From Siphlonurus alternatus (Eukaryota > Arthropoda > Insecta > Ephemeroptera > Siphlonuridae): a stretch of 64,000 nt of DNA. The translations under genes were made by a program, and so were the position numbers. Within the stretch, counting starts at the first letter, position 1. The number at the start of each line of letters is the position of its first letter. Positions 27,865-39,463 of this stretch are shown in pieces. The stretch is taken from positions 11,099,971 through 11,163,970 of the forward strand of contig OX463785.1 of assembly GCA_949825025.1 (NCBI GenBank). The letters run 5' to 3'. The notes below the pieces were generated by a model. It worked only from the letters and a program-made list of their open reading frames with translations. It made no database searches and was not told the DNA's origin.

Positions 27865-27910
27865 CTGGCGAAGAACGAAACCCATCGTTAGCGAAGCCTA
27901 TTAAATTTAA
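27865..27910 (-). other. Possible short exon with a consensus splice donor
   Basis: The minus strand gives ATGGGTTTCGTTCTTCGCCA ending in CAG, then GTAAGTT, a full-consensus donor at 27865/27864. Upstream is TTTCCTCTTAAATTTAATAG, an acceptor-like stretch. No partner exon was found, so it may be chance. Confidence 0.2.
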
Positions 27911-28557
27911 GAGGAAAAAGTAAAGCCAGACCGTTTTTTACCTTTGTATTGATTCCGAGAAAAAAAAGTAATGTATTTTTATGCGTAGTTTGTTTGATTA
28001 TCCGTGAATATAAAGGAGAATATAAAGATGTCCTTCAACGATTTGTGAGTGGTTCAGATAATGTCTTTTACGTGAATAATTGCAGTTTAAAAAAAAATGT
28101 ATAAGACATTGAATTTCATTCAGATTTTTAATTGCATTTATTTGGCTGCAATTTAAATTTTAGAATATATGAAACAATAATTTTAGCTTGCAATTATGTA
28201 TATTAAAATTTACTCTCTTAACTTTTTACATTAACATTGTGTTTTTAAATTACTTAAAAATAAAAAATGAAAATAAATAACAGTAAAAAATTGCAAAAAT
28301 ATTTGAAAAATAATATTTTTATTTTAAAATGTTATTTTTGAATTTAATAATTATTTAAAAAAATTTACAATGCTATAATAATGAAAGTATTACGAGAAAT
28401 ATTATTTATTATATTTAAATATATTAATTAATTGGCGATACCGTATTAACTTCAACAAAGTTATAATATATTAGGAATATAGCTTCCTGAAAACTGTCAA
28501 GAATTACACTAATTTAATTACTCATCATAATATTTATCATATATAAAGGCTACAATC

Positions 28558-28664
28558 ACTACGTTTACATGACTGGGTAATAATGATATGTTGACGACGC
28601 CTCATAAGAATAACATTATCCGTCGTCAAAACAAATACGTACTAAGCACTGTAATGTGAACGTA
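28558..28664. mobile_element. MITE family 4
   Basis: Left arm ACTACGTTTACATGACTGG, inner GTTGACGACGCCTCATAAGA and ACATTATCCGTCGTC, right arm GTAATGTGAACGTA. Confidence 0.6.
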
Positions 28665-28744
28665 CTGAGTAAAATTCTGTTTATTTTTTAATCAAATCCT
28701 ATTGGGCACTTCTATTTACTATTTACATACTACTTTGAAATCCT

Positions 28745-28885
28745 GAACCTTCCGAAACTTAAGCGTTTCGCGGGCTCTTCCAGAACGGGGGCGGCCACGG
28801 CTTTGCAAATCCATCCCGGCATTTGCCTGCGGCTGAGGAAAAAGTGGAAACCTCAGCCAGGATGGACGCTACAGCTTTTGCCAAT
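28745..28885 (-). mobile_element. SINE core fragment
   Basis: The reverse complement shows CATCCTGGCTGAGGTTTCC, GCAGGCAAATGCCGGGATGG, CCGTGGCCGCCCCC and AAGAGCCCGCGAAACGC, a good match to the 3' half of the tRNA-headed family. Confidence 0.6.
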
Positions 28886-29017
28886 GAACCGGAAGTGCAA
28901 TGGTCCAAAGCCAGAGGTGAACCACATAGTGGAAAAGCGCAACGATTTACCCTTGGGTGGGAAACGTGTTTTTTTTGAAAATGGTCACCCATCCAACACT
29001 AACCAAATTCTGTTTGA

Positions 29018-29093
29018 GATCACCATGCCACGTAAGAATAACATGGTGCATTACCATGCTGCAAGTGGGAAATTTTCCAAGGCAACAAGTGTA
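29018..29093. mobile_element. MITE family 2, partial copy
   Basis: Only the centre and right arm are recognisable: ATCACCATGCCACG, then GGGAAATTTTCCAAGGCAAC and AAGTGTACA. Confidence 0.5.
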
Positions 29094-29384
29094 CATTGGC
29101 AATTTCCAAGGCATTGTATTTTTCTTCTTGTACATTTTAATCAACAACAAGACTTTTTAAACCCCCTTCTGTACACATTATTTTTATTACAATTTATCTT
29201 GTTAAATTTTTTTAACTTCTGTAAAATAGGCAAGGTGTAAAATAGGTAGACTCAGTAATTGTATATTATTGATTTCATTTGATGATTAAACTCAATTACT
29301 TCAGAGTCGTATAATATTTGTCAGACGGAATCAAATTAAATAAATTTTAAAAAAAAATAGAGAATGTTTTAAAACTCAATCGCT

Positions 29385-29545
29385 TATGGTTTGAGCAAAT
29401 TCATTCAAGAGGGAGGTTTTTCTCAGAACAGATCCATTTCCGGTTTCCATCCATAAGGCTCCATGTTAAACTTCTATCTCAATTTATACAAAACTGACCA
29501 GACAGATCCACTTCAAAATTTGTATGCTACCTATTGATGGTGATT
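29385..29545. repeat. Dispersed repeat, third copy
   Basis: GGTTTGAGCAAATTCATTC, TCCATCCATAAGGCTCCATG and CCTATTGATGGTGA match the two earlier copies. Confidence 0.55.
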
Positions 29546-29954
29546 TCAAAATTTTGTTGAATTCAAGGAGGCCCGAGATTTCGATCAACATTAAGCAACT
29601 GAGATTAATCCTTAATAAAATATTATCAATTATTATTAGGGAGCTGAAAATTCTGTCTCCTGAAGGTAAACTTAAATAAAAATCAATAGAGAGAATTTAT
29701 CACTTCTTTCTTTCTAGTATTGATTTACATTCAGTCAGGTAGACAAATAAATCGTCTGCCTTCTGACTAGTCTGTATCTTTTTTGCAAGCACACGTTTTA
29801 CATTTATCTCAGTTTCTGTTAAACTAAGAAGCTAAGAGCATGGTAAAAGAGGTGTTAAATTGTTTCCAGGCGTGAAAATTTTAATTTCTCCATTTTTATT
29901 TTTTTTTGTGTATGAATTCTATTGTAGCATTATCGAGGTCTTTTTTTGTCCCAT

Positions 29955-30302
29955 GATATAACGGGGGAGGGGAGAGGGGGGGGGGGGGTCGAAACGACCC
30001 GCTATTGAAAGAACATGTTAAAAAGAAAATTTAAATTTTTTTTCCCTCTAATATTTTTCCGGTAAAACTGTACAGTCGTCGCCTCGAAAAATTTCCTTTT
30101 GCAGCCTTGTTAATCACCATGCCTCGTACAAATAACACAGGGCAATCAGGGCATGGTGATTAACAAGACTGCAAGAGGGAAATTTTCCAAGGCATCGAGT
30201 GTACATCATTGGCTAAGGATTACAAATTTTTTCAAAGATTTTTTGGAAAAGTGCACACTTTTTTCCCCGTTTTAAAAGAGCTACGGTGACCCCCCCCCCC
30301 CC
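29955..30302. mobile_element. Element bounded by G-run and C-run, split by a nested MITE
   Basis: G-rich tract 29963-29988, GGTCGAAACGACCCGCTAT, then the C-run 30290-30302. The family 2 MITE at 30073-30201 sits inside. Confidence 0.6.
30073..30201. mobile_element. MITE family 2, nested in a poly-G/poly-C bounded element
   Basis: Inverted ends CAGTCGTCGCCTCGAAAAAT and CACTCGATGCCTTGGAAAAT with TA duplications at 30071-30072 and 30202-30203. The centre holds a second inverted pair around AATCACCATGCC. Another complete copy is at 55875. Confidence 0.75.
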
Positions 30303-30426
30303 TCCCTCACTTCATTAAATTTAATGTAATTTGAAAATAGATTTATAAATGTCTCTATTTAAAGATCTTCTGAATTTAAATAAAGAATTTAAAATTCCTC
30401 ACCTTGCTATAAGGTTAATTTCATCC

Positions 30427-30626
30427 NNNNNNNNNNNNNNNNNNNNNNNNNNNNNNNNNNNNNNNNNNNNNNNNNNNNNNNNNNNNNNNNNNNNNNNNNN
30501 NNNNNNNNNNNNNNNNNNNNNNNNNNNNNNNNNNNNNNNNNNNNNNNNNNNNNNNNNNNNNNNNNNNNNNNNNNNNNNNNNNNNNNNNNNNNNNNNNNNN
30601 NNNNNNNNNNNNNNNNNNNNNNNNNN
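30427..30626. other. Assembly gap, 200 N
   Basis: Run of 200 undetermined bases; its true length may differ. Confidence 0.99.
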
Positions 30627-31182
30627 ACGAGTCCTGTGTTTGCTGGACTTGATAGGAAGTATTTTATATTATGTATTTAGCAAGGGATGAAAATAGAAAT
30701 GGTAACTCAGTATATACGTATAAAGAATGATATAAATATTTTATATATGATTTCTCATCGTCACTACCACACTATATACCAAATGAATATCAAGGAAGTA
30801 CCTAACTTATCTACCTCCTTTCCTGTCTTAAGTAAGCTTGTATTTCAGTTTCCATACTCCTTTCATTCTAAGGGTTGTAGGGCACCCTAGTACACTAGGG
30901 TGTATGGACTCCGGCTTTTCCTTGCAACCCTTCGTCCCTGTCTATGGTTCTTACAGTTAGTAGACAGGTTAGACGTACGGGAAAGTTATTTTTTTTTAGT
31001 ATTTTTATTGATAAAAAAGCAACAATACAGTCCTACCAAGGCCGAACGCCTTATAGGTAGGTGCTGTTTTACAATCATCTTACATTTTAGATGAGTGAAG
31101 CAGAAAAAAAAAAAAATATATTTTGGTAAAATAGTGAGATATGAAGACGGTATTAAAGTGTAATATAGAGTCACCTATTATG

Positions 31183-31294
<112 letters not shown>

Positions 31295-31307
31295 TTTTTG
31301 TAAATCT

Positions 31308-31448
31308 AAGGCCGGTATTACACGATACAATTTTTCTGATTATTGTATAAACAATTTTTCCTTACAAGAAAATTTATTCTCTATTTGTTTGTATTGAGAG
31401 GAAATTTTATTGCAAGAAAAAATTGTATCGTGTATATAATATAGGCTT
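31308..31448. mobile_element. MITE family 5 (GCCGGTATTACACGATACA ends)
   Basis: Left GGCCGGTATTACACGATACA, inner TTTTTCCTTACAAGAAAAT, right AAAAATTGTATCGTGTATA. Next to the (AT)n tract. Confidence 0.65.
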
Positions 31449-31591
31449 AATGCAAATTTTTGTTGTACAACCGAAAAGGTTTAAATAAATAAAAAATAAA
31501 TAAATTTTATTTGTTACAACTCTTTCCAACATTACACTAAAATTCAACAGGATACCTATTAGTGAAAATTTAACCTGGATTAGATTACTGT

Positions 31592-31739
31592 AAAGCCTGT
31601 ATTACACGATGCAATTTTGCATAAAATTTTTCCTTACAAGAAAATTGTATCTCAATACAATCACATGGAACTCCCATTTTCTTGTAAGGAAAAATTGTAT
31701 GCAATAATTAGAAAAATTATAACGTGTAATACCGGCTTA
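31592..31739. mobile_element. MITE family 5
   Basis: AAGCCTGTATTACACGATGC and TAACGTGTAATACCGGCTT, with TTTTTCCTTACAAGAAAAT and its inverse inside. Confidence 0.7.
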
Positions 31740-31942
31740 AGCTTTGATACCATATTTTATGATTATAATTATTATTTTCAAATTAAAATATTTATTAATC
31801 TCATATCTCAAATACAAGTCGATATTACCTCATGAAAATGTCTTAATAAGGCTTCATTAAAACACAATTTTGTTTTAAAAGTCCTTTTTTTTTCAGTTTA
31901 TTATAACTAAGTAAGAACAATTCAAGAAATAAAATTAATGAC

Positions 31943-32060
31943 TGCGAATCACGAAGAGTTATCCAGTAGTTTTAACCGCATTCAGTGTCATTGAATTACA
32001 CTGACGCTAACCGCATTTTTAGTGAGAAAGCTGATGGATAACTCGTTCGTGAATTACCTC
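31943..32060. mobile_element. MITE family 3, diverged
   Basis: GCGAATCACGAAGAGTTATC, CAGTGTCATTGAATTACACT, GCTGATGGATAAC, ending TTCGTGAATTACC. Confidence 0.55.
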
Positions 32061-32739
32061 CACTACGACTTGTCCATGAACTCCCTCTCACTTAGTAAAT
32101 AGTTGTGAAAATCTGAAAATGATAATAAAGCAAATCTTGTACGATTTATATATTATATACAGGAAACACATACAATTCCCTTGCAACAAATGAATCATTT
32201 AATGCTACTACTATAGAGCAATTTTTAATTTTTTTTAAAAATAAAATAAATATTGAAATAATTTGTTTTTAAACAACCTGTTAAAAATTCATATTTTAAA
32301 ATTTATAAAAAAAAATATTTATAAATATTTTAAATTTTACAATATAAAATAATTTCGTATTAATTTTTTAATTTGTTATTAAAATTCTTTAAATTTAGTA
32401 TTGTATTTTACATTCAAATTAATTTTTGTATACTTGTTTTATAAAATACAAAATCAAAATTATGAACAAATTATATTTATCATTTTATTTTTTAACTTTT
32501 ACTTGGTTCTACTGGACAAAAATATATTATGTTGACGTTTGAAAAAATTACTACTAACTTACATATTTATATTTTATACACATCATATAAAATATAAACC
32601 ATCATATATTTTAAAAAACCATATTTATATAATTATTATTTATGTGAACTAAAGAAGCGCAACAAGCAACAAAATGCATTTCTTATTTCACGTCTTCTTG
32701 ATATCACATGACAAAATTTCATACTTTCTTATCTACTTT

Positions 32740-32940
32740 TGTGTTCCTTGGATTTCATTTTGGCCACCAGTCCCCCGTGGCATTCTGGAGCCCTCATAAT
32801 CATCTTCCCTGTGTGTGCATGCTGCTGCTGGCTTAGGATTACTCTCCTTCCTCAGTTTTACTTATGCAAACTCTCCTTTCTAGTTAGAGGTAATTATTGT
32901 GGGAATACGAGACCAACCCCCCCACCTGCTTGCTCTTGAA
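32740..32940. other. GC-richer island without a recognised gene
   Basis: About 200 bp richer in C and G than its flanks, with GGCATTCTGGAGCCC and ACCCCCCCACCTG. A 66-codon open frame on the plus strand shows no motif that I recognise. Confidence 0.3.
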
Positions 32941-33276
32941 ATGCTGCTGTCTTATATTTAACCCAAGTTATACTCCCCGCAAGCTACACAAAAGAAAACA
33001 AACTCTCAGAATAATAATTCTTGTTACTTTATACATTGTTATATAAGAAACATAATTTTCATGTTTATGTTTGAGTATAAATATATACTCTTGTATATAA
33101 TTAAATTTACTTTATTACTTTGTATATTATTTTAACCTTATATTGTACTTAATATAGTGTAATAAATAGTGTATGTTATAGCTATACCTAATAATAACTA
33201 ATAACTTTTTTGCATGAATATATTGTTGCTTAAAATCCGAAATAATTTTTCAAGTGTATAATAAATTTTAATTATT

Positions 33277-33385
33277 ACTACGTTTACATGACGGTGTTTA
33301 ATGCGTATTCGTTGACGACGGATAATGTTATTCTTATGAGGTGTCATCAAGGAGTCCATATTTAACACCGTCATGTGAACGTAGT
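33277..33385. mobile_element. MITE family 4, best-preserved copy
   Basis: ACTACGTTTACATGACGGTG at the left and CACCGTCATGTGAACGTAGT at the right, with inner TTGACGACGGATAATGTTAT. Confidence 0.7.
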
Positions 33386-33607
33386 GATTGAATAAAATAA
33401 GATTTTGCTTGATCATTACCGTGCTAATTAAAGTACACAAAATTCTAATATTGTTTTATTTAAAACTCATACATGCTACAAAAATACATGTGATAAAATC
33501 TTGTCACTACTACAAAATGGGTGATTGTTTTTATGCGAATTTGGATTGAGGACCTCGAGTTATGTATTGTCAATTAAAAAATAAAATCTGGCATTAAAAT
33601 CGTGCTG

Positions 33608-33692
33608 CAAAACGCTGTGACGTCACAGTAATGCAAATATTTAACTCGCAAGCATAGGAAAAGACGTTGTATGACTGTGACGTCACAGCGTC
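33608..33692. mobile_element. Short inverted-repeat element with two TGACGTCA palindromes
   Basis: ACGCTGTGACGTCACAG and CTGTGACGTCACAGCGTC face each other. Homologous to 44736-44820. Confidence 0.6.
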
Positions 33693-34763
33693 TTTCCCCT
33701 CGCTTTGAGGGTGTTACAGGGTTATATTTTTTTACATATAAAATCTCAAGAATGTATCTCAATATATTATGGTAAAAGAATTTCAGGCTGTCAAAAATAA
33801 TAATCGTTATATTTATTACCTCCTTTAATATTTTCCATTGATTGATCATAATTTTTTTAAACATAATTGCAAAGAAATGCTGCATTATTGCATTAACTTT
33901 TTTTACATTTTTCAGTTAGCTTTTTTCATAATTCATTCCTTTGATTTTGTAATATTTTTTTATTAGCAATGACAATAACAAATATTATTGTAGACTAGTT
34001 TTCAAATTGTCAATATTTGAAATGAAGAACATCGCAATGTACACACAAATTTCAATTTTATGTACTCAACTTTTCATGGTGCTGTATATCATTCAAATAC
34101 AGAAATATATTTTACAAATCTATATGGAATAAAAGTACAAATAAAATAGAATATCCTTGTATATTAAATTTTTTTTTATTACTTTTAACAATTTGTTAAC
34201 TTTACAATAGATATAACGTAGACTTTACCCTACTATTTGAGTTAGTTACATCGTCTTAAATTGACGCAAAATATAATATATAATTAGCAGCTACAAAATG
34301 TTATACTAAATTAAAATATAATAAAATATATTTTGATTATTAAAAGAAGTAATAAAAAATTGTTTCAATAATTTAAAACAAATTATTTTAATTGATTAAA
34401 TTACTATATATTTTTTTAAATAAAACCAATATTAAATATTAATTCTTTTTAATACTTTTATTACATATATTTTACAGTGCAGCAAAAAACAAATTAAAAT
34501 TTCAATTAAAAAAAATATAATAATATACGTAACGTAAATTTTTGCATAAATCTGATAATGATTATTAGTATATAAAAAATAGCAGGTTTTATATCACGTT
34601 ATATAAAACACAACAGAATTTGGTATAAATATAATAATTTCAATTAATTTATCTATAATATTATACGAACCTCATAATTTAAAATGCTAGAACAAAATTC
34701 ACGTTTTTTTTTTTCAGTGTAAATTTTAGTATAATATATTATGACAGCACAGTATAAGAGAGG

Positions 34764-34920
34764 TATAAATCTATATCCATTCCTGCTCTAGTACCTTTCT
34801 CCTCCAACTGGTCCAAACACTCCCGCGATAATTGGATCATCTCCCTTCTGTGTGCTATCCCAATCAGTATCTGACCATCAAGCACAGCTGAGCTAGACAG
34901 GATTAGCAAGAACCTTTGCC
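34764..34920 (-). pseudogene. Possible coding relic or orphan exon, unrecognised
   Basis: A GC-richer island. The minus strand reads open for over 50 codons up to a TAA at about 34740, including DGQILIGIAHRREM and SRECLDQLEEKGTRAG. It abuts a MITE at 34927. No Met start and no family that I recognise. Confidence 0.2.
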
Positions 34921-34926
34921 CTTATA

Positions 34927-35040
34927 AAGTCGTCTTAACTTACGGTTGATGTGACGTCACAAACCATTTCCTTTGTCCTCCAATACAGTACTAATGGGAG
35001 GGTCGCGTGACGTTAAACCAACGGTATATGGAGGCGACTT
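34927..35040. mobile_element. MITE with TGACGTCAC inside the arms
   Basis: AAGTCGTCTTAACTTACGG and AAGTCGCCTCCATATACCG ends, both running into GTTG and ACGTCAC, with TA on each side. Confidence 0.6.
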
Positions 35041-35623
35041 TACTACCAAGTCAACAAAAACGTTTCACTTATTTTTAGGTTTTTATGTCAGTCATATGTA
35101 TTTATTAGGATGAAACTTTTAAGGATTAGTGTCAACATTGGCGGCCGTTGCTCATTATTTCCAGATCGCAAAACTAAAATATTTTTATACCTAGAAATAA
35201 AGGATTTGTTTGAAATACTTGATGAAAAAACAAAGAAGGTTTTACTTTTTTTTTACTCACTTTTTTCACTCAACCAATACTATTGTATAAGAAAGACTTA
35301 CTAATTTTTTTCAATGGTCCATAATCTGAGAATACTCATATTAACTTTTATTTCACTAGAAACAAATAGATTAAAATAAATTACATTAATTACATTATAC
35401 TTACCAGTAATGATTTACACATAGCATGAAACGAAGAGAATTGTGATTCAATTGTAAGTTTTTTAAGATAGGCATTTATTTATTGAACCTGAAAAAACAT
35501 TAATATAATATAATATTTTTCTTGTGCTTTTTCCATATGATGTATTTGTACTAATGTATTTGTTAAACTATATTATTAATGATATTTATACTTTTAACCA
35601 TCAGATCTATGTTTCTATTAGAC

Positions 35624-35778
35624 CAGGCGCGGATCCAGGAAAAAATTTCCATAAGGCCAATGTTAAAAAAAAAATTGGAGTGGGGGAAGGGCCTATATTG
35701 CCCATGTTAAATCCAAAATTTTGGGGGGGGGAGGGCTGCAGCCCCCCTAGCCCTCCCCCCCTCCTGGATCCTCGCCTG
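35624..35778. mobile_element. hAT-like MITE with perfect 8-bp target-site duplication
   Basis: Ends CAGGCGCGGATCCAGGA and inverse TCCTGGATCCTCGCCTG. TATTAGAC is present at 35616-35623 and 35779-35786. The interior has G- and C-runs around CTGCAG. Confidence 0.8.
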
Positions 35779-36497
35779 TATTAGACAACCTTCATGGCAT
35801 GCATGCTTAAAAACAAATAAAAATAAGAATATAATATTGCTGAAGCCTGTCATAAGAATAAATAAACAGTTCTTATTTAGTGGACTACTAACAATTTATA
35901 CTGCATATATATTACCATTTAATTATTATAGCAAAAATAATTAAATATAAAAAAATTGATCCTTATAAAAGACATGCTTTTGAGCCATGTTAAATATACA
36001 TTTACTATAACGATGGATGAATTTTTATTACTCTGCATTTGTATCAAAAACTCCCTCAAAGAAATATTTACACAGTATAATTAATTTAAAAGCAAAAAAA
36101 AAAAAAAAAAAAAAAAAAATCAAATAAAAACTTTTTAATATTCTAAAAAGCATATGCTAAAAAAATTATTTTACTCCATTTAACAATTCTGCAATGCAGT
36201 AAACATTTTTTTTCCTCTCATTTTTGTTATAAAAAAATAAATATAGTTGATCATATATACTAAAGAAAAAAATTACATCTTTGGTTTTTATTTCCTATAA
36301 AAGACTTCTTAAATTCAAATGTTCACTATGGTCTCCTATTATTTTCTTCTCTGCCAGAGATTTTTTTTTTGTTCTCTTTAGCTATTGTCCCTCACTGTAT
36401 GGAAATGATAAATCACGACATGAGCTTTAATTCGATACAAGAGTTTCTGTTCTTGACTCTCCATATAACCCAACTGGCGCCAACTTATTATTATTAC

Positions 36498-36500
<3 letters not shown>

Positions 36501-36545
<45 letters not shown>
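36501..36545 (+). repeat. (AG)22 microsatellite
   Basis: Uninterrupted AG dinucleotides. Confidence 0.9.
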
Positions 36546-36548
<3 letters not shown>

Positions 36549-37035
36549 TTTTTCATATATCAAAACTGTTCTATAATATAACTATACAACGAATAACAAG
36601 ACAAAGTCCCTTTGAAAAATGATTGCTTTATATATTATAATATATAATTTTTTCATCCCTTCCTTGTATATAATACAAGAGTGAAACATGATATTCTAAA
36701 TTCTGTTTTAGACGTTTGATTAAATTGATTTCATATTATTTATTTAATATTAAATTTTACCCTCTTGCATTAAAAGGATTGCATTTTATTATGTATCGTA
36801 AAACCTGAAACTTAAAGATGTTATTAATGATAGAGGTAAATCAGTGGTATAATCGAGGTATATACGCCGTAACCGTATATCTTAATTCCCATTGACAGCG
36901 TATACCCCGTAAGAAAATATTTACCATGTATTTAGATAGGCAAGGTATATACGTGGACGTCATCAGCATATATCTTAAACTCGAAATATATCCCATCTAA
37001 AAACATTAAGACTAATATACATCGATCACAAACAG

Positions 37036-37251
37036 GCTTTGGACATCGCTTTGGTCCATTGAGAAAAAGTAGAGGTGTCCGTCCTGACTGAGGTTTTCCA
37101 CGGTTCCCTCAGTCTCACCTCAGCAAATGCTGGGACGCGTAAGCATGCAGGCCGTGGCCACTATCCGTTCCCTACCTTATCCCTACCCAGTACCCCGCCG
37201 CGAGCTGTAAGCTCTTAGGGGTGTATCCTTGTAAAAAAAAAAAAAAAAAAA
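37036..37251 (+). mobile_element. 5S-headed SINE, 5'-truncated, with poly-A tail
   Basis: Lacks the 5S head and starts at CAGGCTTTGGACATCGC. The body, the core (CAGCAAATGCTGGGACGCG, CAGGCCGTGGCCA) and the end (CGAGCTGTAAGCTCTTAGGG) are well preserved. A run of about 20 A closes it. Confidence 0.75.
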
Positions 37252-37743
37252 ATCAAGTTTCTATTATATATAAAAAGATGTAAAATTGAGTAATAATAAT
37301 TATTTTCTTTATTTCAGGTATATTATAAAACACAACACACAACATATTAATGAATTTATTGAATAAAAAATATTTACTATATACATGAAAATATGCAGTA
37401 CAAAATACGTAAAAAGGTGTGCATGCATGCGCAGTCGGGGTATTCTTTTAATAATCTAGTAAAAAATAAAGCATGTAAAATTTTATTCCATTTTCACTTA
37501 TTCTGATAATATAACTTGATTATTAAATTGCTTTTCATATATAATTATTTGTTTCATATGATTACTCGACTCTGTTTTATTGTGAGGAAAAACATAATTA
37601 TCAACATAGCTACATAATTGTAATTTAAAGCATTTGAAATATAGTTCTGCAATTTTTGGAATGTGATCTATTATAATAAAATTATTTAACATATTAAAAT
37701 TGCATTGAGTTCAAAATATAGATATAATATTTTAAAGGACGTA

Positions 37744-37870
37744 CGCAATAATTCACAGTTACCCAGGTTTCTAACAAAAGAGGCTTTTAGTGTCATTAAA
37801 TTAGATTGGCGCTAACCGTGGTTAGTGGGAAGGCTGGATAACTTTCTGGATAGCTCTTTCCTGAATCGCC
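37744..37870. mobile_element. MITE family 3, diverged
   Basis: ATTCACAGTTACCCAGGTTT, TTAGTGTCATTAAATTAGAT, GGCTGGATAAC, ending CTGAATCGCC. Confidence 0.55.
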
Positions 37871-38935
37871 CCCAAAATACATAATGCTATATAACAATGA
37901 ATGAATAATAATTATTCATCTATTTTTCATTCAAATATCCATTATCGTAAAGCGTTGGACACCTGTCGGTAAGTTTCCGAAGCTATTTTTACTGGATCTG
38001 CGTTAATGAGGACATCTATTGAGATGAATACAAACTCGTGATTCGATTATTTCCAGTTCAAAATTTATATTAAGCTTTTGTTTTCAAATTTATGCGGAAT
38101 GAATAAAACCTTGAACTTGTAAATTAACGTAAATAGTTAATTTTTAATTACCAAAGAAATTAACATGTTATAATTATTTTAAAATTATATTAATTTTTCT
38201 TTTTTAGTTGTGAATATTTTACTAATTATTTTTTTAAAATTAAATGTATTTTTTAATAATTAAAATTTAATTGCATACATCATAATATATATATTTATCA
38301 TTACTTCATAGATGATCAAGATAGATACTTAAAAAGAAATTAAATTTTATTTGACTGTTTATAACTTTTATTAAACTCTCTTTAAAATTCGTATTCTGTA
38401 CTGAGGTACATTCTGCATGCTAGGTGAATGTTATTAATTAATATGATGGTATACGTAATGTAAAAGCAAATTTTATTTTTTAATTAACTGTTTGCAGATG
38501 AAATATAGGTTTCAAAAATAGGTGTTACAATTATTTTTTTCATTCAATTTAAATAGTCACATTATAATTATCATATATTTTGTTCAATAGACTAACAAAA
38601 TTTAACTCAAAGGGAATTTAATCGTAGACATGCATGGAATATATGAAAAAATAATTAAAGTATATATATATAGGTAAATATTTTGAAAGAAGACATAATT
38701 TTTATTTAGTTTCATCACATAAAACTTACAAAAAAATTAACATTTAGAAACAGAAAACGAGAATTTAGGAATAAATTTTTGTTTAAACTAATATTAATCC
38801 TGGTATTTTTTTTTTTTTTTTTTCCACTGTATAGGTTATAAAATTTCACTAAATTAAATATTTGTCACTCCAGTATATATATTATTATAAGCATTTAAGT
38901 TTGTCATAAAATAACCTCCCTATTTTTTTACTTCT

Positions 38936-39300
38936 TTTTAATTAAAGGAGTGAAAATGGTTGGTTGGCATTTTGGGACAATTGACACATTTTTGTCATGT
39001 ATGGCCTCAAGGAGTGAAAATGTGTAGTAACGCTAGTGAATAAAATTGTTTTTATTAAAAAGTTGCATTGTATATTTTTATTTTAAAATGTATTGCAGTG
39101 AATTTTTTTCAATTTTATATGCCATTTATAGTGAATTTCATTTTAATTCACTTACTTGTTAACATAAGGCACTTGATTTTTTTTTTATAAATTGAGAAAA
39201 ATTAATAGTAAAAGGAAATAAGTTTTTTTTTTATTTGTATTTTCGGGCAATCGACAAATGTTGGTCTTGTATGCCCCCAAAGGAAAGAAAATATTATAAA
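38936..39300. repeat. Two diverged direct repeats just downstream of the CREG stop codon
   Basis: Segments at 38965-39015 and 39240-39290 share a pattern of TTTTGGGACAATTGACA and TTTTCGGGCAATCGACA, then a GTATGGCC or GTATGCCC block and a purine-rich end. On the minus strand AATAAA occurs at 39235-39230, about 230 bases after the stop, a possible polyadenylation signal. Confidence 0.35.
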
Positions 39301-39463
39301 ATAATATTATTGCCTACCACACGTAAAATTAATAAAGAATATAGCTCCTTTTAGCATTATTATTACTTGATTACATTTACATATTTATAAATATGTTAAT
39401 ATCATAACCAATACCCTATAATATATAATTAGTAACTATATAAAAGTTAACAATAAAACTAAT

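Noticed and set aside
27854..27890. U1 snRNA-like 5' end (ACTTACCTGGCG) on the plus strand
   Set aside because: U1 begins with the complement of the splice-donor consensus, so a perfect donor on the minus strand gives the same match. The rest of U1 is absent.
28803..29240. 145-codon open frame
   Set aside because: Covers a SINE core fragment and a partial MITE. No protein family is evident and it ends in a low-complexity hydrophobic stretch.
30882..30901. Short palindrome CACCCTAGTACACTAGGGTG
   Set aside because: Only 20 bp, single occurrence, no associated element or gene.
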